A stretch of 63,322 bases of DNA, from the NCBI RefSeq assembly GCF_001425025.1, contig NZ_LMDE01000004.1, positions 61,547 to 124,868 of the forward strand, given 5' to 3'. Under the pieces are notes generated by a model. The model did no database searches. It saw nothing but the letters and a program-made list of their open reading frames with translations, and had not been told where the DNA came from. Position 1 is the first letter of the stretch. Each line of letters opens with the position of its first letter. Made by a program: the position numbers and the translations under genes. Of the stretch, positions 48,935 through 59,978 are shown piece after piece. Origin of the DNA: Nocardioides sp. Root122. Lineage in GTDB: Bacteria; Actinomycetota; Actinomycetes; Propionibacteriales; Nocardioidaceae.

Positions 48935-50701
48935 TCAGGGCGTGAAGCCGCCACGGGTCGGTGAGGTGTCGCCGCTGACGGCCGAGGCCGGTCGCGTCAG
49001 GAGCCGGGACTCCGGCACGCGCCGGGCGCCGAGGGAGACCACGAAGACGCCGCCGTTGCGCCGGGTGACCAGGCCCGGTGACCGGGTCGGGTCGCCGGCG
49101 GAGCGCAGCCGCGCTGCCAGCCGGGAGCGCTGCCCCTCGACCGCGGCGCGCACGCGCAGGGTGCCGTGCCCGTCGACGGCGGCGACCACCAGCCGGCCGG
49201 CGACCTCGTCGACCGCGGGGGAGGAGTAGGGCGACCACTCGCCGGGGAGGGTGGCAGCCCGGCCCCAGCGCGCGCCTCGGAGGGTGCGGACGGTGATGCG
49301 GCCATCGGTGGTGACCTGGTGGAGTCGCGCGGTGCCGTCGGCGGCGAGCGTGAACGCAGGGGTCGAGGTGACGGAGCCGGTGGGTCCGGACAGCCGCGCC
49401 AGGCGGCCCTTCTCCAGCCCGGTGGCGTACGTCGCCCCGCCGGAGCCCACGGCCACCAGCCAGGTGCGGCCGGCGCCGTCGGTGCCGAGCACCGGCGCGG
49501 TGTGGGTGGCCCACGAGCCCGGCCGGCCGACGCGGGCGGGTCGGCTCCACCGGCCCCGCTCGGTGAACCGGCGAGTTACCAGGGTGCCCTCGGGGGAGAC
49601 CGCCGCCACGACGGGGCGACCGGTGCGGGACAGGACGAGCGCCGGGCTCGAGGTCGGCGCCGCGGCGCCCACCGGCCGCAGCGCGAACCGCGCGCCGCGG
49701 ACGGTGCCCGCCAGGACCGACCCGGTGCGGGTGGTCGCCGCGACCCAGGGACGTCCGCGGCGGTCCAGCGTGAGCGCGGGCGCCACGACCGGCGAGAAGC
49801 CGCCGCGCAGGCCCACGATGCGCGCCGGGCGACCGGGGCGGGCGACGCGGAGGGTGCCGCCGTCGTCGACGCGGGCGGTCCACGACTCGCCCAGCCCGTC
49901 CGGGACGGAGACCACCGGACGGTCCGAGCCGACCAGCGGGGAGGGCGCGACGTCGTCGAGGTGGAGGTAGCGGAAGTCGCCCACAGGGACGGTCCGGGTG
50001 CCGTAGCCACCCGGCAGCGAGTGGTTGTACTCCTCGATGGTCACCGTGCCGGGCCCGATCGCCGAGACCCAGGCCACGTGCCCGACCCGGCCGGCGTCGG
50101 TCTGCGCCACGGCGCCGATCGCCGGGACCGAGTCGACGCGGTAGCCGAGGGCGCGGGCGGCGTCGTCCCAGTGCTCGGCGTTGCCCCAGTGCTGCCCCCC
50201 GAAGGAGTTGCTGAAGCCCGCCATGCCGTTGCGCTCCTGCATCCGCCACGCGACGAAGCTGGTGCAGTTGCGCCACACGAAGCCCCACGGGTCGCCGAGG
50301 GAGCCGTTGATCGACCAGACCCACTTCGTGCACGTCGGCCGTGGGCCACGCGGGTCGTAGAGGTGGCCGCTGAGGGGATCGAGCACCGGCTCCGGAGGAG
50401 GCGGCGGCGTCACGACGGCGGGAGCGGGGTCGCCGGCCTTGTCGCCCGTCGCGCCCCCGTCCTCGTCGCCTGCGGCGTCGCCCGCCTGGGGGGCCGGGGT
50501 CGGGGTGGGCGTCGGCGCCGGCTCGACGATCGGCTCCTGCGGCACGATCGGGCACTGGCCCTGCCACGCCCACGGGTAGTCGTCCTCGGCGTGCGCGGTC
50601 GTCGCGGCCAGGCTCAGCAGGCCGCCGGCCAGGCAGACGGTTGCGAGCGTGCGCGCGATCGTTCGCTGCGGCCGCACGGGCCGCTTCCCCAGGTTCCCCA
50701 C
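48935..50701 (-). CDS. secreted CHAP-domain protein with C-terminal repeat domain
   Basis: 588 residues. The signal peptide ends at TTAHA (about residue 38). A Pro/Thr/Ala linker precedes the CHAP amidase/peptidase domain (about 120-255), with catalytic C146 in WRNCTSFVAW and H208 in GRVGHVAWV. The remaining 320 residues are repeated beta-strand blocks of the form SPAL.L...GRP..AA, suggesting a propeller-like wall-binding domain. A role in peptidoglycan hydrolysis is likely. The GTG start is fixed by TACGGT 7 bases upstream. Confidence 0.85.
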   Translation of the reverse strand: MGNLGKRPVRPQRTIARTLATVCLAGGLLSLAATTAHAEDDYPWAWQGQCPIVPQEPIVEPAPTPTPTPAPQAGDAAGDEDGGATGDKAGDPAPAVVTPPPPPEPVLDPLSGHLYDPRGPRPTCTKWVWSINGSLGDPWGFVWRNCTSFVAWRMQERNGMAGFSNSFGGQHWGNAEHWDDAARALGYRVDSVPAIGAVAQTDAGRVGHVAWVSAIGPGTVTIEEYNHSLPGGYGTRTVPVGDFRYLHLDDVAPSPLVGSDRPVVSVPDGLGESWTARVDDGGTLRVARPGRPARIVGLRGGFSPVVAPALTLDRRGRPWVAATTRTGSVLAGTVRGARFALRPVGAAAPTSSPALVLSRTGRPVVAAVSPEGTLVTRRFTERGRWSRPARVGRPGSWATHTAPVLGTDGAGRTWLVAVGSGGATYATGLEKGRLARLSGPTGSVTSTPAFTLAADGTARLHQVTTDGRITVRTLRGARWGRAATLPGEWSPYSSPAVDEVAGRLVVAAVDGHGTLRVRAAVEGQRSRLAARLRSAGDPTRSPGLVTRRNGGVFVVSLGARRVPESRLLTRPASAVSGDTSPTRGGFTP

Positions 50702-50707
50702 AGTTTT

Positions 50708-50713
50708 ACCGTA
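50708..50713 (-). promoter_or_regulatory. -10 TACGGT of the CHAP gene
   Basis: Last T 7 bases from the GTG; leaderless. Confidence 0.5.
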
Positions 50714-50813
50714 GGAACGGCGTGTCGGCGGCGTGGCGTTATGGCGAATCTGTTCACGAGATGTTGCCCAGGCGCCCTCTCGGTCGGCCCTGTCCTCCCG
50801 CGGCGCCGGCTGC

Positions 50814-50819
50814 CACGAT
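50814..50819 (+). promoter_or_regulatory. -10 CACGAT of ldh
   Basis: Last T 7 bases before GTG 50826; leaderless. The same hexamer and spacing occur before the GH3 lipoprotein gene. Confidence 0.45.
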
Positions 50820-50825
50820 GGCGGC

Positions 50826-51749
50826 GTGACCTCCGCCAAGATCGCCATCGTCGGTGCCGGTGCCGTGGGCTCGACCCTCGCCTACGCGTGCCTCGTGCGC
50901 GGCGTCGCCACCACTGTCGCCCTCCACGACGTCGACGCCGCCAAGGTGCGGGCCGAGGAGCTCGACCTTCGTCAGGGCCTGCAGTTCCTGCCCACGGCGC
51001 ACGTCGAGGGCTCGGCCGACGTCTCGGTCTGCGCGGGCGCCCAGGTGGTCGCGGTGACCGCGGGGGCCAAGCAGCAGCCCGGCCAGACCCGCCTCGACCT
51101 CGCCGCCTCGACCACGCGGATGCTCCGCTCCCTCATGCCGGCCCTCGTGGAGGCGGCGCCCGACGCCCGCTTCGTGATGGTCACCAACCCCGTCGACGTG
51201 GTGACGTACGCCGCCCAGAAGCTCACCGGGCTCGGCACGGAGCAGCTGTTCGGCTCGGGCACCGTGCTCGACTCGGCCCGGCTGCGGGGGCTGGTCGCCG
51301 CCCGCTGCGGGGTGGCCGTCCAGAACGTGCACGCCTACGTCGTCGGCGAGCACGGTGACAGCGAGATCCCGCTGTGGAGCAGCGCGAGCATCGGCGGCGT
51401 GCCCGTGACCGACCTGGTGCCCGCCGCCGACCGGGACGCGATGGCCGCGGAGGTGGTGGGCGCGGCCTACGAGATCATCAAGGGCAAGGGCGCGACCAAC
51501 TACGCCATCGGCGTCTCCGGCAGCCGGATCATCGAGGCCGTGCTGCGCGACGAGAAGCGGGTGCTGCCGGTCTCCACGCTGCTCGACGACTACCACGGCA
51601 TCGGCGACGTCTGCCTGTCCGTGCCGACCGTCGTCGGCACGGGTGGTGCCGAGCGTCGCCTCGAGGTGCCGATGAGCGAGGCCGAGCTCGCCGGACTGCG
51701 TGCCAGCGCCGACCGGATCCGGAGCACCGCCCGCGACCTCGGCTTCTGA
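50826..51749 (+). CDS. ldh: L-lactate dehydrogenase
   Basis: 307 residues. NAD-binding GAGAVGSTLAYACL opens the Rossmann fold; D41 binds the ribose. AGAKQQPGQTRLDL has Gln at the specificity position, where malate dehydrogenases have Arg, favouring lactate/pyruvate. The catalytic His is H176 in VVGEHGDSE. It ends 24 bases before guaB3, which has its own promoter. Confidence 0.93.
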   Translation: MTSAKIAIVGAGAVGSTLAYACLVRGVATTVALHDVDAAKVRAEELDLRQGLQFLPTAHVEGSADVSVCAGAQVVAVTAGAKQQPGQTRLDLAASTTRMLRSLMPALVEAAPDARFVMVTNPVDVVTYAAQKLTGLGTEQLFGSGTVLDSARLRGLVAARCGVAVQNVHAYVVGEHGDSEIPLWSSASIGGVPVTDLVPAADRDAMAAEVVGAAYEIIKGKGATNYAIGVSGSRIIEAVLRDEKRVLPVSTLLDDYHGIGDVCLSVPTVVGTGGAERRLEVPMSEAELAGLRASADRIRSTARDLGF

Positions 51750-51760
51750 GGCGACGCCGA

Positions 51761-51766
51761 TAGGCT
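51761..51766 (+). promoter_or_regulatory. -10 TAGGCT of guaB3
   Basis: Last T 8 bases from the ATG; leaderless. Confidence 0.55.
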
Positions 51767-51773
51767 GCCGCTC

Positions 51774-52883
51774 ATGACCGAGATCGAGATCGGCCGCGCC
51801 AAGCGCGGCCGTCGGGCGTACTCCTTCGACGACATCGCGATCGTGCCCTCCCGGCGCACCCGCGACCCCGAGGAGGTCAGCACCGCCTGGCAGATCGACG
51901 CCTACCGCTTCGACATCCCCGTCCTCGCGGCGCCGATGGACTCCGTGATGTCGCCCTCCACCGCGATCGCGCTCGGCCAGATGGGCGGCCTGGGGGTGCT
52001 CAACCTCGAGGGCCTCTGGACGCGCTACGACGACCCGACCGGCCTGCTGGAGGAGGTGGCCGGTCTCACCGGTGCCGAGGCCACCCGTCGGATGCAGCAG
52101 ATCTACACCGAGCCGATCAAGCCCGAGCTGATCACCGCCCGCTTGAAGGAGATGCGTGCTGCCGGTGTCACCGTCGCGGGCTCGCTCTCGCCGAACCGCA
52201 CCAAGGACCACGTCAAGGCGGTCGTCGACGCCGGCGTCGACATGTTCGTCATCCGCGGCACCACCGTCAGCGCGGAGCACGTCAGCAGCCAGTCCGAGCC
52301 GCTGAACCTCAAGGAGTTCATCTACGAGCTCGACGTCCCGGTCATCGTCGGCGGCTGCGCGACCTACCAGGCCGCCCTCCACCTGATGCGCACCGGCGCA
52401 GCAGGCGTGCTCGTCGGCTTCGGCGGCGGCGCCGCGCACACCACCCGCACCGTCCTCGGCGTCGCCGTGCCGATGGCCAGCGCCGTCGCGGACGTCGCCG
52501 CGGCCCGGCGCGACTACCTCGACGAGTCGGGCGGGCGCTACGTCCACGTCATCGCCGACGGCTCCATCGGCAGCTCCGGCGACATCGCCAAGGCGATCGC
52601 GTGCGGCGCCGACGCGGTGATGATCGGCTCGCCGCTGGCCCGCGCCACCGAGGCGCCCGGCCGCGGCTTCCACTGGGGCAGCGAGGCCACCCACGCCGAC
52701 CTGCCGCGGGGCGAGCGGGTGGAGTTCGCTCCCGTCGGCACGCTGCAGGAGATCATGTTCGGCCCCTCGAGCGTGGCCGACGGCACCATGAACCTCGTCG
52801 GCGCCCTGCGTCGCGCGATGGCCACCACGGGCTACACCGAGGTCAAGGAGTTCCAGCGCATCGAGGTCGTCGTCCAGCACTGA
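51774..52883 (+). CDS. guaB3: GuaB3-family IMP dehydrogenase-related protein
   Basis: 369 residues, without CBS domains. The barrel opens AYSFDDIAIVPSRRTRDPEEV, then has VLAAPMDSVMSP, FVIRGTTVSAEH and HVIADGSIGSSGDIAKAIACGADAVMIGSPLA. The catalytic Cys loop of IMP dehydrogenase is not present, so IMP dehydrogenase activity is doubtful; some members are reported as GMP reductase-like. It follows ldh and precedes glpD, in the guaB2-guaB3 neighbourhood also seen in mycobacteria. Confidence 0.93.
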   Translation: MTEIEIGRAKRGRRAYSFDDIAIVPSRRTRDPEEVSTAWQIDAYRFDIPVLAAPMDSVMSPSTAIALGQMGGLGVLNLEGLWTRYDDPTGLLEEVAGLTGAEATRRMQQIYTEPIKPELITARLKEMRAAGVTVAGSLSPNRTKDHVKAVVDAGVDMFVIRGTTVSAEHVSSQSEPLNLKEFIYELDVPVIVGGCATYQAALHLMRTGAAGVLVGFGGGAAHTTRTVLGVAVPMASAVADVAAARRDYLDESGGRYVHVIADGSIGSSGDIAKAIACGADAVMIGSPLARATEAPGRGFHWGSEATHADLPRGERVEFAPVGTLQEIMFGPSSVADGTMNLVGALRRAMATTGYTEVKEFQRIEVVVQH

Positions 52884-52941
52884 GCGTGGACCGAGGTCCC
52901 GCGACGAGGCGGCCTTTCGGACCGGCTGGGAGGATGGCGCC

Positions 52942-54654
52942 ATGACGCTTGCCAAGGCCCTCGACGCCGACCAGCGCGCGGACGCGCTCCAGCAGCTCGG
53001 CTCGGGCGAGCTCGACGTGCTCGTGGTGGGCGGTGGCATCGTCGGCGTGGGTGCCGCGCTCGACGCGGTGACGCGCGGGCTGAAGGTCGGCCTCGTCGAG
53101 CAGCGCGACCTCGCCTCCGGCACCTCCTCGCGCTCCTCCAAGCTGGTCCACGGTGGCCTGCGCTACCTGGAGATGTTCGACTTCGCGCTGGTCAAGGAGG
53201 CCCTCGAGGAGCGCGGCCTGCTGCTCACCCGGCTGGCGCCGCACCTGGTCCGCCCGGTGCCCTTCCTCTACCCGCTGCACCACGCGTGGGAGCGCCCCTA
53301 CGTCGGCGCCGGCATCGCGCTCTACGACGGCATGGCGATGACGGGCAAGTACGACATGGGCGTGCCGAAGCACAAGCACGTCTTCCGCAAGCAGCTCGCC
53401 CGGATGGCGCCGGACATCCGGACCGAGGGTCTGCACGGTGCCATCCGCTACTACGACTGCCAGGTCGACGACGCGCGCCTGGTGATGACCATCGCGCGCA
53501 CGGCGGCCAACAACGGGGCCCACATCGCGACCCGCACCAAGGTCACCGGCTTCCTGCGCGAGGGCGACCGCGTCGTCGGCGTGAGTGCCCGCGACCTCGA
53601 GGGACAGCGCGACCTCGAGATCCGCGCGAAGGTGGTCATCAACGCGGCCGGTGTGTGGACCGACGAGGTGCAGGACCTGATCGGCGGCCAGGCGCAGCTC
53701 GACGTCGACGCCAGCAAGGGCATCCACATCGTGGTGCCGCGCGACCGGATCCGCTCCGAGTGCGGCTTCATCACCAAGACCGAGAAGTCGGTCCTGTTCG
53801 TGATCCCGTGGGGCCAGTTCTGGATCATCGGCACCACCGACACCGCGTGGGACCTCGACCTCGCGCACCCCGCCGCGAGCCGGACCGACATCGAGTACCT
53901 CCTCGGCCACGTCAACACGCTGCTGCGCGACCCGCTCGACCACCGCGACGTGATCGGGGTCTACGCCGGCCTGCGCCCGCTGCTCAAGCCGATGCGCAAG
54001 GAGGGGGAGATGGGGGAGACGACCAAGCTCTCCCGCGAGCACACGGTCGCCAACCCCGTGCCCGGCCTGGTGCTGGTCGCCGGCGGCAAGCTGACGACCT
54101 ACCGGGTGATGGCGCGCGACGCCGTCGACCACGCCACCCGCGACTTCGAGCACATCCGCCCCTCGATCACCGACCGCGTGCCGCTCATGGGTGCCTGGGG
54201 CTACGAGGCCCGCACCAACCAGCGGGTCGCACTGAGCCGTTCGTCGCGGCTGGACGTCGGGGTGGTCGACCACCTGCTGGGCCGCTACGGCGGCCTGGTC
54301 GACGAGGTCCTGGCGATGATCCACGAGCGCCCCGAGCTGGGTGAGCCGCTGCCCGGCGCCGAGCACTACCTCCGCGCCGAGGTGCTCTACGCCGTCACCC
54401 ACGAGGGCGCGCGGCACCTCGACGACGTGCTGGCACGACGTACGCGGGTGTCGATCGAGACCCCCGACCGTGGCATCACCGCGGCGCGGCCGGCGGCCGA
54501 GCTGATGGCCGAGGCGCTCGGCTGGGACGACGCGCAGCGTGACGACGAGGTCGACCACTACCTGCGGCGCGTCGAGGCCGAGCGGCAGAGCCAGCTGATG
54601 CCGACCGACCAGGAGGCGGACGAGGCGCGGGTCAAGGCGCCCGACATCGTCTGA
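52942..54654 (+). CDS. glpD: aerobic glycerol-3-phosphate dehydrogenase
   Basis: 570 residues, FAD enzyme of the DAO fold at the inner membrane, passing electrons to menaquinone. It shows VLVVGGGIVGVGAALDAVTRG (FAD), LASGTSSRSSKLVHGGLRYLE (typical GlpD), DTAWDLDLAHP, GLRPLLKP and the C-terminal GlpD cap (about 420-560). GGGAGG eight bases before the ATG is a usable ribosome site. GAGGAT 7 bases upstream would also fit a leaderless start. Confidence 0.94.
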   Translation: MTLAKALDADQRADALQQLGSGELDVLVVGGGIVGVGAALDAVTRGLKVGLVEQRDLASGTSSRSSKLVHGGLRYLEMFDFALVKEALEERGLLLTRLAPHLVRPVPFLYPLHHAWERPYVGAGIALYDGMAMTGKYDMGVPKHKHVFRKQLARMAPDIRTEGLHGAIRYYDCQVDDARLVMTIARTAANNGAHIATRTKVTGFLREGDRVVGVSARDLEGQRDLEIRAKVVINAAGVWTDEVQDLIGGQAQLDVDASKGIHIVVPRDRIRSECGFITKTEKSVLFVIPWGQFWIIGTTDTAWDLDLAHPAASRTDIEYLLGHVNTLLRDPLDHRDVIGVYAGLRPLLKPMRKEGEMGETTKLSREHTVANPVPGLVLVAGGKLTTYRVMARDAVDHATRDFEHIRPSITDRVPLMGAWGYEARTNQRVALSRSSRLDVGVVDHLLGRYGGLVDEVLAMIHERPELGEPLPGAEHYLRAEVLYAVTHEGARHLDDVLARRTRVSIETPDRGITAARPAAELMAEALGWDDAQRDDEVDHYLRRVEAERQSQLMPTDQEADEARVKAPDIV

Positions 54655-54661
54655 CCCGCCT

Positions 54662-54690
54662 TTGACAAATCGCCGCAAGATGTCGAATGT
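54662..54690 (+). promoter_or_regulatory. promoter TTGACA-N17-GAATGT upstream of the aldehyde dehydrogenase gene
   Basis: Consensus -35. The hexamers sit in a near-dyad TTTGACA...TGTCGAA that could be an operator. The start would lie about 50 bases upstream of the coding sequence. Confidence 0.5.
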
Positions 54691-54734
54691 TGGGATGAAG
54701 TGACCAACCGGTAGCAACGGCGCTGGCAGCGACC

Positions 54735-54740
54735 TACGCT
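54735..54740 (+). promoter_or_regulatory. second -10, TACGCT, of the aldehyde dehydrogenase gene
   Basis: Last T 7 bases before the ATG; leaderless start in addition to the upstream promoter. Confidence 0.5.
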
Positions 54741-54746
54741 GCGAGG

Positions 54747-56363
54747 ATGAGCGAGCCCAGCCACCTGTCCGGCCCCGTCACCGACGGCCCCGCCGACCCC
54801 GAGCACGACGCCACCGCCGCCTACGGCCTCGATCGCTCGTACGTCGCCGGCCTGACGCGCCGCGTGGTCAGCACGACCGGCGAGACGCACGCCGTGGCGT
54901 CCCCGATCGGCGGCACCCCGCTCGCGCACGTCCCGCAGTCGAGCCCGGCCGACGTGGCCGAGGCGTTCGTGCGGGCGCGTCGTGCGCAGGCCGCGTGGGC
55001 CGCCACCCCGGTCGACCACCGGGCGGCCACGCTGCTCCGCCTGCACGACATCCTCCTCGACCGCCAGGACGAGCTCATCGACCTCGTGGTCTGGGAGTCC
55101 GGCAAGGCCCGCAAGGACGCCTACCTCGAGGTCGCGCACGTCGCGCTGACCGCGCGGTACTACGCCCGCACCGCCCACCAGCACCTCGACACCCAGCGCG
55201 TCGGCGGCATGTTCCCGGTGCTCACCCGCGCCGAGGTCCACCGTGTGCCCAAGGGCGTCGTCGGCATCATCTCGCCCTGGAACTACCCCCTCACCATGGC
55301 GCTCTGCGACGGCCTCCCGGCCCTCCTCGCCGGCAACGCGGTCGTGGCCAAGCCCGACGCCCAGACCATGCTCACCGCGCTGCTCGCCGCCCAGCTCCTC
55401 GACGAGGCGGGCTTCCCGCCCGAGCTCTGGCAGGTCGTCGCCGGACCCGGGCCCGAGGTCGGCGGTGCGATCGTCGGGCACGCCGACTACATCTGCTTCA
55501 CCGGCTCGACCGCCACCGGCCGGAAGATCGCCCAGGGCTGCGCCGACCGGCTGATCGGCTGCTCGCTCGAGCTCGGCGGCAAGAACCCGATGCTCGTCCT
55601 GCGCGACGCCGACGTGCAGCGGGCGGCGGAGGGCGCCGTGCGAGCCGTGTTCTCCAACGCCGGGCAGCTGTGCGTGTCGATGGAGCGCCTCTTCGTCGCC
55701 GACCAGGTCTACGACCGGTTCGTCGACGCGTTCGTCTCGCGGACCCGGGCGATGACGCTCGGCGCGAGCCACGACTGGTCGGTCGACATGGGGTCGCTGA
55801 TCTCGCAGGCGCAGCTCGACACCGTCACTGCCCACGTCGCCGACGCGGTCGCCAAGGGCGCCACCGTGCTCACCGGAGGCACCCACCGCCCCGAGCTCGG
55901 GCCGTTCGTCTTCGAGCCCACGATCCTCGAGGGCGTCTCGGCCGACATGGAGTGCTTCGGCAAGGAGACCTTCGGGCCGGTCGTCTCGCTCTACCGCTTC
56001 CACAGCGAGGACGAGGCGATCGAGCGCGCCAACGACGGTCAGTACGGCCTCAACGCCTCGGTCTACACCCGCGACGCCGACCGCGGCCGGGCGATCGCGC
56101 GCCGCATCAAGTGCGGCACGGTCAACGTCAACGAGGCCTACGGCGCGACCTTCGGCTCGCTCGGCGCACCGATGGGCGGCATGCGCGAGTCCGGGATGGG
56201 CCGACGACAGGGCGTGGAGGGCATCCACCGCTACACCGAGGCGCAGTCGGTGGCCACCCAACGGCTGGTGCCGATTGCACCGATGTTCGGGATGTCGGAG
56301 GAGACCAACGCCAAGGTGCTCACCGCGTCGCTCCGTCTGCTCAACAAGCTGGGCCGGGCCTGA
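54747..56363 (+). CDS. gabD2: succinate-semialdehyde dehydrogenase-type aldehyde dehydrogenase
   Basis: 538 residues. ALDH motifs: ISPWNYPLTMALCDGLPALLAGN, FTGSTATGRKIAQ, the catalytic base E275 in LELGGKN and the nucleophile C309 in NAGQLCVSMERL. Overall it resembles actinobacterial GabD2, which oxidises succinate semialdehyde with NADP; the exact aldehyde is not proved. A 45-residue N-terminal extension precedes the fold. Its stop overlaps the start of the GMC oxidoreductase (TGATG). Confidence 0.9.
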   Translation: MSEPSHLSGPVTDGPADPEHDATAAYGLDRSYVAGLTRRVVSTTGETHAVASPIGGTPLAHVPQSSPADVAEAFVRARRAQAAWAATPVDHRAATLLRLHDILLDRQDELIDLVVWESGKARKDAYLEVAHVALTARYYARTAHQHLDTQRVGGMFPVLTRAEVHRVPKGVVGIISPWNYPLTMALCDGLPALLAGNAVVAKPDAQTMLTALLAAQLLDEAGFPPELWQVVAGPGPEVGGAIVGHADYICFTGSTATGRKIAQGCADRLIGCSLELGGKNPMLVLRDADVQRAAEGAVRAVFSNAGQLCVSMERLFVADQVYDRFVDAFVSRTRAMTLGASHDWSVDMGSLISQAQLDTVTAHVADAVAKGATVLTGGTHRPELGPFVFEPTILEGVSADMECFGKETFGPVVSLYRFHSEDEAIERANDGQYGLNASVYTRDADRGRAIARRIKCGTVNVNEAYGATFGSLGAPMGGMRESGMGRRQGVEGIHRYTEAQSVATQRLVPIAPMFGMSEETNAKVLTASLRLLNKLGRA

Positions 56364-58084
56364 TGAGCACGTCCGCGAAGGTCCAGCACTACGACGTCCT
56401 CGTCATCGGGTCCGGCTTCGGTGGCTCCGTCACCGCGCTGCGGCTGACCGAGAAGGGCTACACCGTCGGGGTCCTCGAGGCGGGCGCCCGCTTCGAGGAC
56501 GGCGACTTCCCGACGACGTCGTTCGACGCCAAGCGGTGGCTCTTCGCCCCGGCCGCCGGGATGTACGGCATCCAGCGCATCGACCTCATCAAGGACTGCC
56601 TGATCCTCGCCGGCGCCGGCGTCGGCGGCGGGTCGCTGGTCTACGCCAACACGCTCTACGAGCCGCTCGACGCGTTCTACCGCGACCCCTCCTGGGCCCG
56701 CATCACCGACTGGAAGAGCGAGCTCGCCCCCTACTACGACCAGGCCAAGCGCATGCTCGGCGTGGTCCAGAACCCGCTCCACACGCCCTCCGACGAGGTG
56801 ATGAAGCAGGTCGCCGAGGACATGGGCGTGGGGGAGACCTTCCACCCGACGCCGGTCGGCGTCTTCTTCGGCGGCCCGGAGGCACAGGGGGGCGAGCGGG
56901 TCGAGGACCCGTTCTTCGGCGGGGTCGGTCCGGCCCGCAACGCGTGCCTCAACTGCGGCGAGTGCATGACCGGCTGCCGCCACAACGCCAAGAACACCCT
57001 CGTCAAGAACTACCTCCACCTCGCCGAGCAGGCGGGAGCGGTCGTGCACCCGCTGACCACGGTGACGCGCGTACGTCCCCGCGACGGCGGTGGCTACGAG
57101 ATCACCGCGCGCTGGACCAAGGCCAAGCTGTCGCGTCGTACGGCCACCAAGACGTTCACCGCCGACCAGGTCGTCTTCTCCGCAGCCGCGCTCGGCACCC
57201 AGAAGCTGCTCCACCAGCTCAAGGGTGAGGGGGACCTGCCCGGCATCAGCGACCGCCTCGGCATGCTGACCCGCACCAACTCCGAGGCCATCCTCGGCGC
57301 CGTGGCCGGTGACCGGTCCGTCGACTACACCCGCGGCGTGGCCATCACCTCCTCCTTCCACCCCGACGAGGTCACCCACGTCGAGCCGGTGCGCTACGGC
57401 AAGGGCTCCAACGCGATGGCGCTGCTGCAGACGGTGCTGGCCGACGACGTGCCCGGGACGTCACGGGTGCGCACCTGGCTGCGCGAGCTGTGGGCGCAGC
57501 GACGCGACGCGCTGAGCCTCTACGACCTCAAGCACTGGTCCGAGCGCGCGGTCATCGCGCTGGTGATGCAGACGCTCGACAACTCGATCACCACGGTCGG
57601 GGTCCGTGGCCGGTTCGGCTGGCGGATGACCAGCAAGCAGGGCCACGGCGCGCCCAACCCCACCTACATCCCGGTCGCCTACGACGCCGTGCGCCGCGTC
57701 GCGGACCTCATCGGTGGCACGGCCGGCGGCACCATCGGTGAGCCGTTCAACCGGCCGATGACTGCGCACTTCATCGGCGGCTGCACGATCGGCGACTCGC
57801 CGCAGACCGGCGTGGTCGACCCGTGGCAGCGGCTCTACGGCCACGACGGCCTCCACGTCGTCGACGGCTCGGCGATCTCCGCGAACCTGGGCGTCAACCC
57901 GTCGCTGACGATCACCGCGCAGGCGGAGCGGGCGATGGCCTTCTGGCCCAACAAGGGAGAGGCCGACCCACGCCCGGCGCTGGGCTCGACCTACCGCCAG
58001 GTCGTCCCCGTCGAGCCGAAGAACCCGGTCGTCCCCGACGCCGCCCCGGGTGCGCTGCGGCTGCCGATCGTCGGCGTCAGCTGA
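56363..58084 (+). CDS. GMC-family FAD oxidoreductase (ChoD-like)
   Basis: 573 residues. FAD site YDVLVIGSGFGGSVTALRLTEKG, ILAGAGVGGGSLVYAN, and the C-terminal HFIGGCTIGDSP...VVDGSAISANLGVNPSLTI of GMC oxidases. It has the Cys cluster CLNCGECMTGC (about 196-206) found in ChoD-like proteins. Mycobacterial ChoD (Rv3409c) occupies the same place next to guaB3. Despite the name, cholesterol oxidation is uncertain for this subgroup. Coupling to the aldehyde dehydrogenase suggests an alcohol-to-acid pathway. Confidence 0.88.
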   Translation: MSTSAKVQHYDVLVIGSGFGGSVTALRLTEKGYTVGVLEAGARFEDGDFPTTSFDAKRWLFAPAAGMYGIQRIDLIKDCLILAGAGVGGGSLVYANTLYEPLDAFYRDPSWARITDWKSELAPYYDQAKRMLGVVQNPLHTPSDEVMKQVAEDMGVGETFHPTPVGVFFGGPEAQGGERVEDPFFGGVGPARNACLNCGECMTGCRHNAKNTLVKNYLHLAEQAGAVVHPLTTVTRVRPRDGGGYEITARWTKAKLSRRTATKTFTADQVVFSAAALGTQKLLHQLKGEGDLPGISDRLGMLTRTNSEAILGAVAGDRSVDYTRGVAITSSFHPDEVTHVEPVRYGKGSNAMALLQTVLADDVPGTSRVRTWLRELWAQRRDALSLYDLKHWSERAVIALVMQTLDNSITTVGVRGRFGWRMTSKQGHGAPNPTYIPVAYDAVRRVADLIGGTAGGTIGEPFNRPMTAHFIGGCTIGDSPQTGVVDPWQRLYGHDGLHVVDGSAISANLGVNPSLTITAQAERAMAFWPNKGEADPRPALGSTYRQVVPVEPKNPVVPDAAPGALRLPIVGVS

Positions 58085-58228
58085 CGCGCGAATTTCCTCC
58101 GGTGGGGCCGTAACCAGCCACCACAGGGGTCGTTGGGCCGGGTGAGGGGTCCGGCAGTCATGCTCCCTCCCAAGGGTCGGGCTCCTCCTTCTCGGACGCT
58201 GCACTGCGGCGGCTGGGAGCACAAGCAT

Positions 58229-58266
58229 CAGGGCCCGGCCAACCCTCCCTCCCCGGCCGGGCCCTG
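58229..58266 (+). terminator. hairpin between the GMC oxidoreductase gene and guaA
   Basis: 12-bp perfect arms CAGGGCCCGGCC / GGCCGGGCCCTG with a 14-base C-rich loop, ending just upstream of the guaA promoter. Confidence 0.7.
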
Positions 58267-58280
58267 GTGCGTTTGCTCGA

Positions 58281-58286
58281 TAGACT
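58281..58286 (+). promoter_or_regulatory. -10 TAGACT of guaA
   Basis: Last T 7 bases before GTG 58293; leaderless. Confidence 0.6.
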
Positions 58287-58292
58287 CCGCTC

Positions 58293-59872
<1,580 letters not shown>

Positions 59873-59978
59873 CGGCGCTGAGCCCGGTTGCCGCGACGGC
59901 ACCAATCCGTCGGGACCGGTCGTGCCGAACTGGGTGCGTGAGGGCCAACCAGACCCTCGACGACACCCAGGAGTTCAC

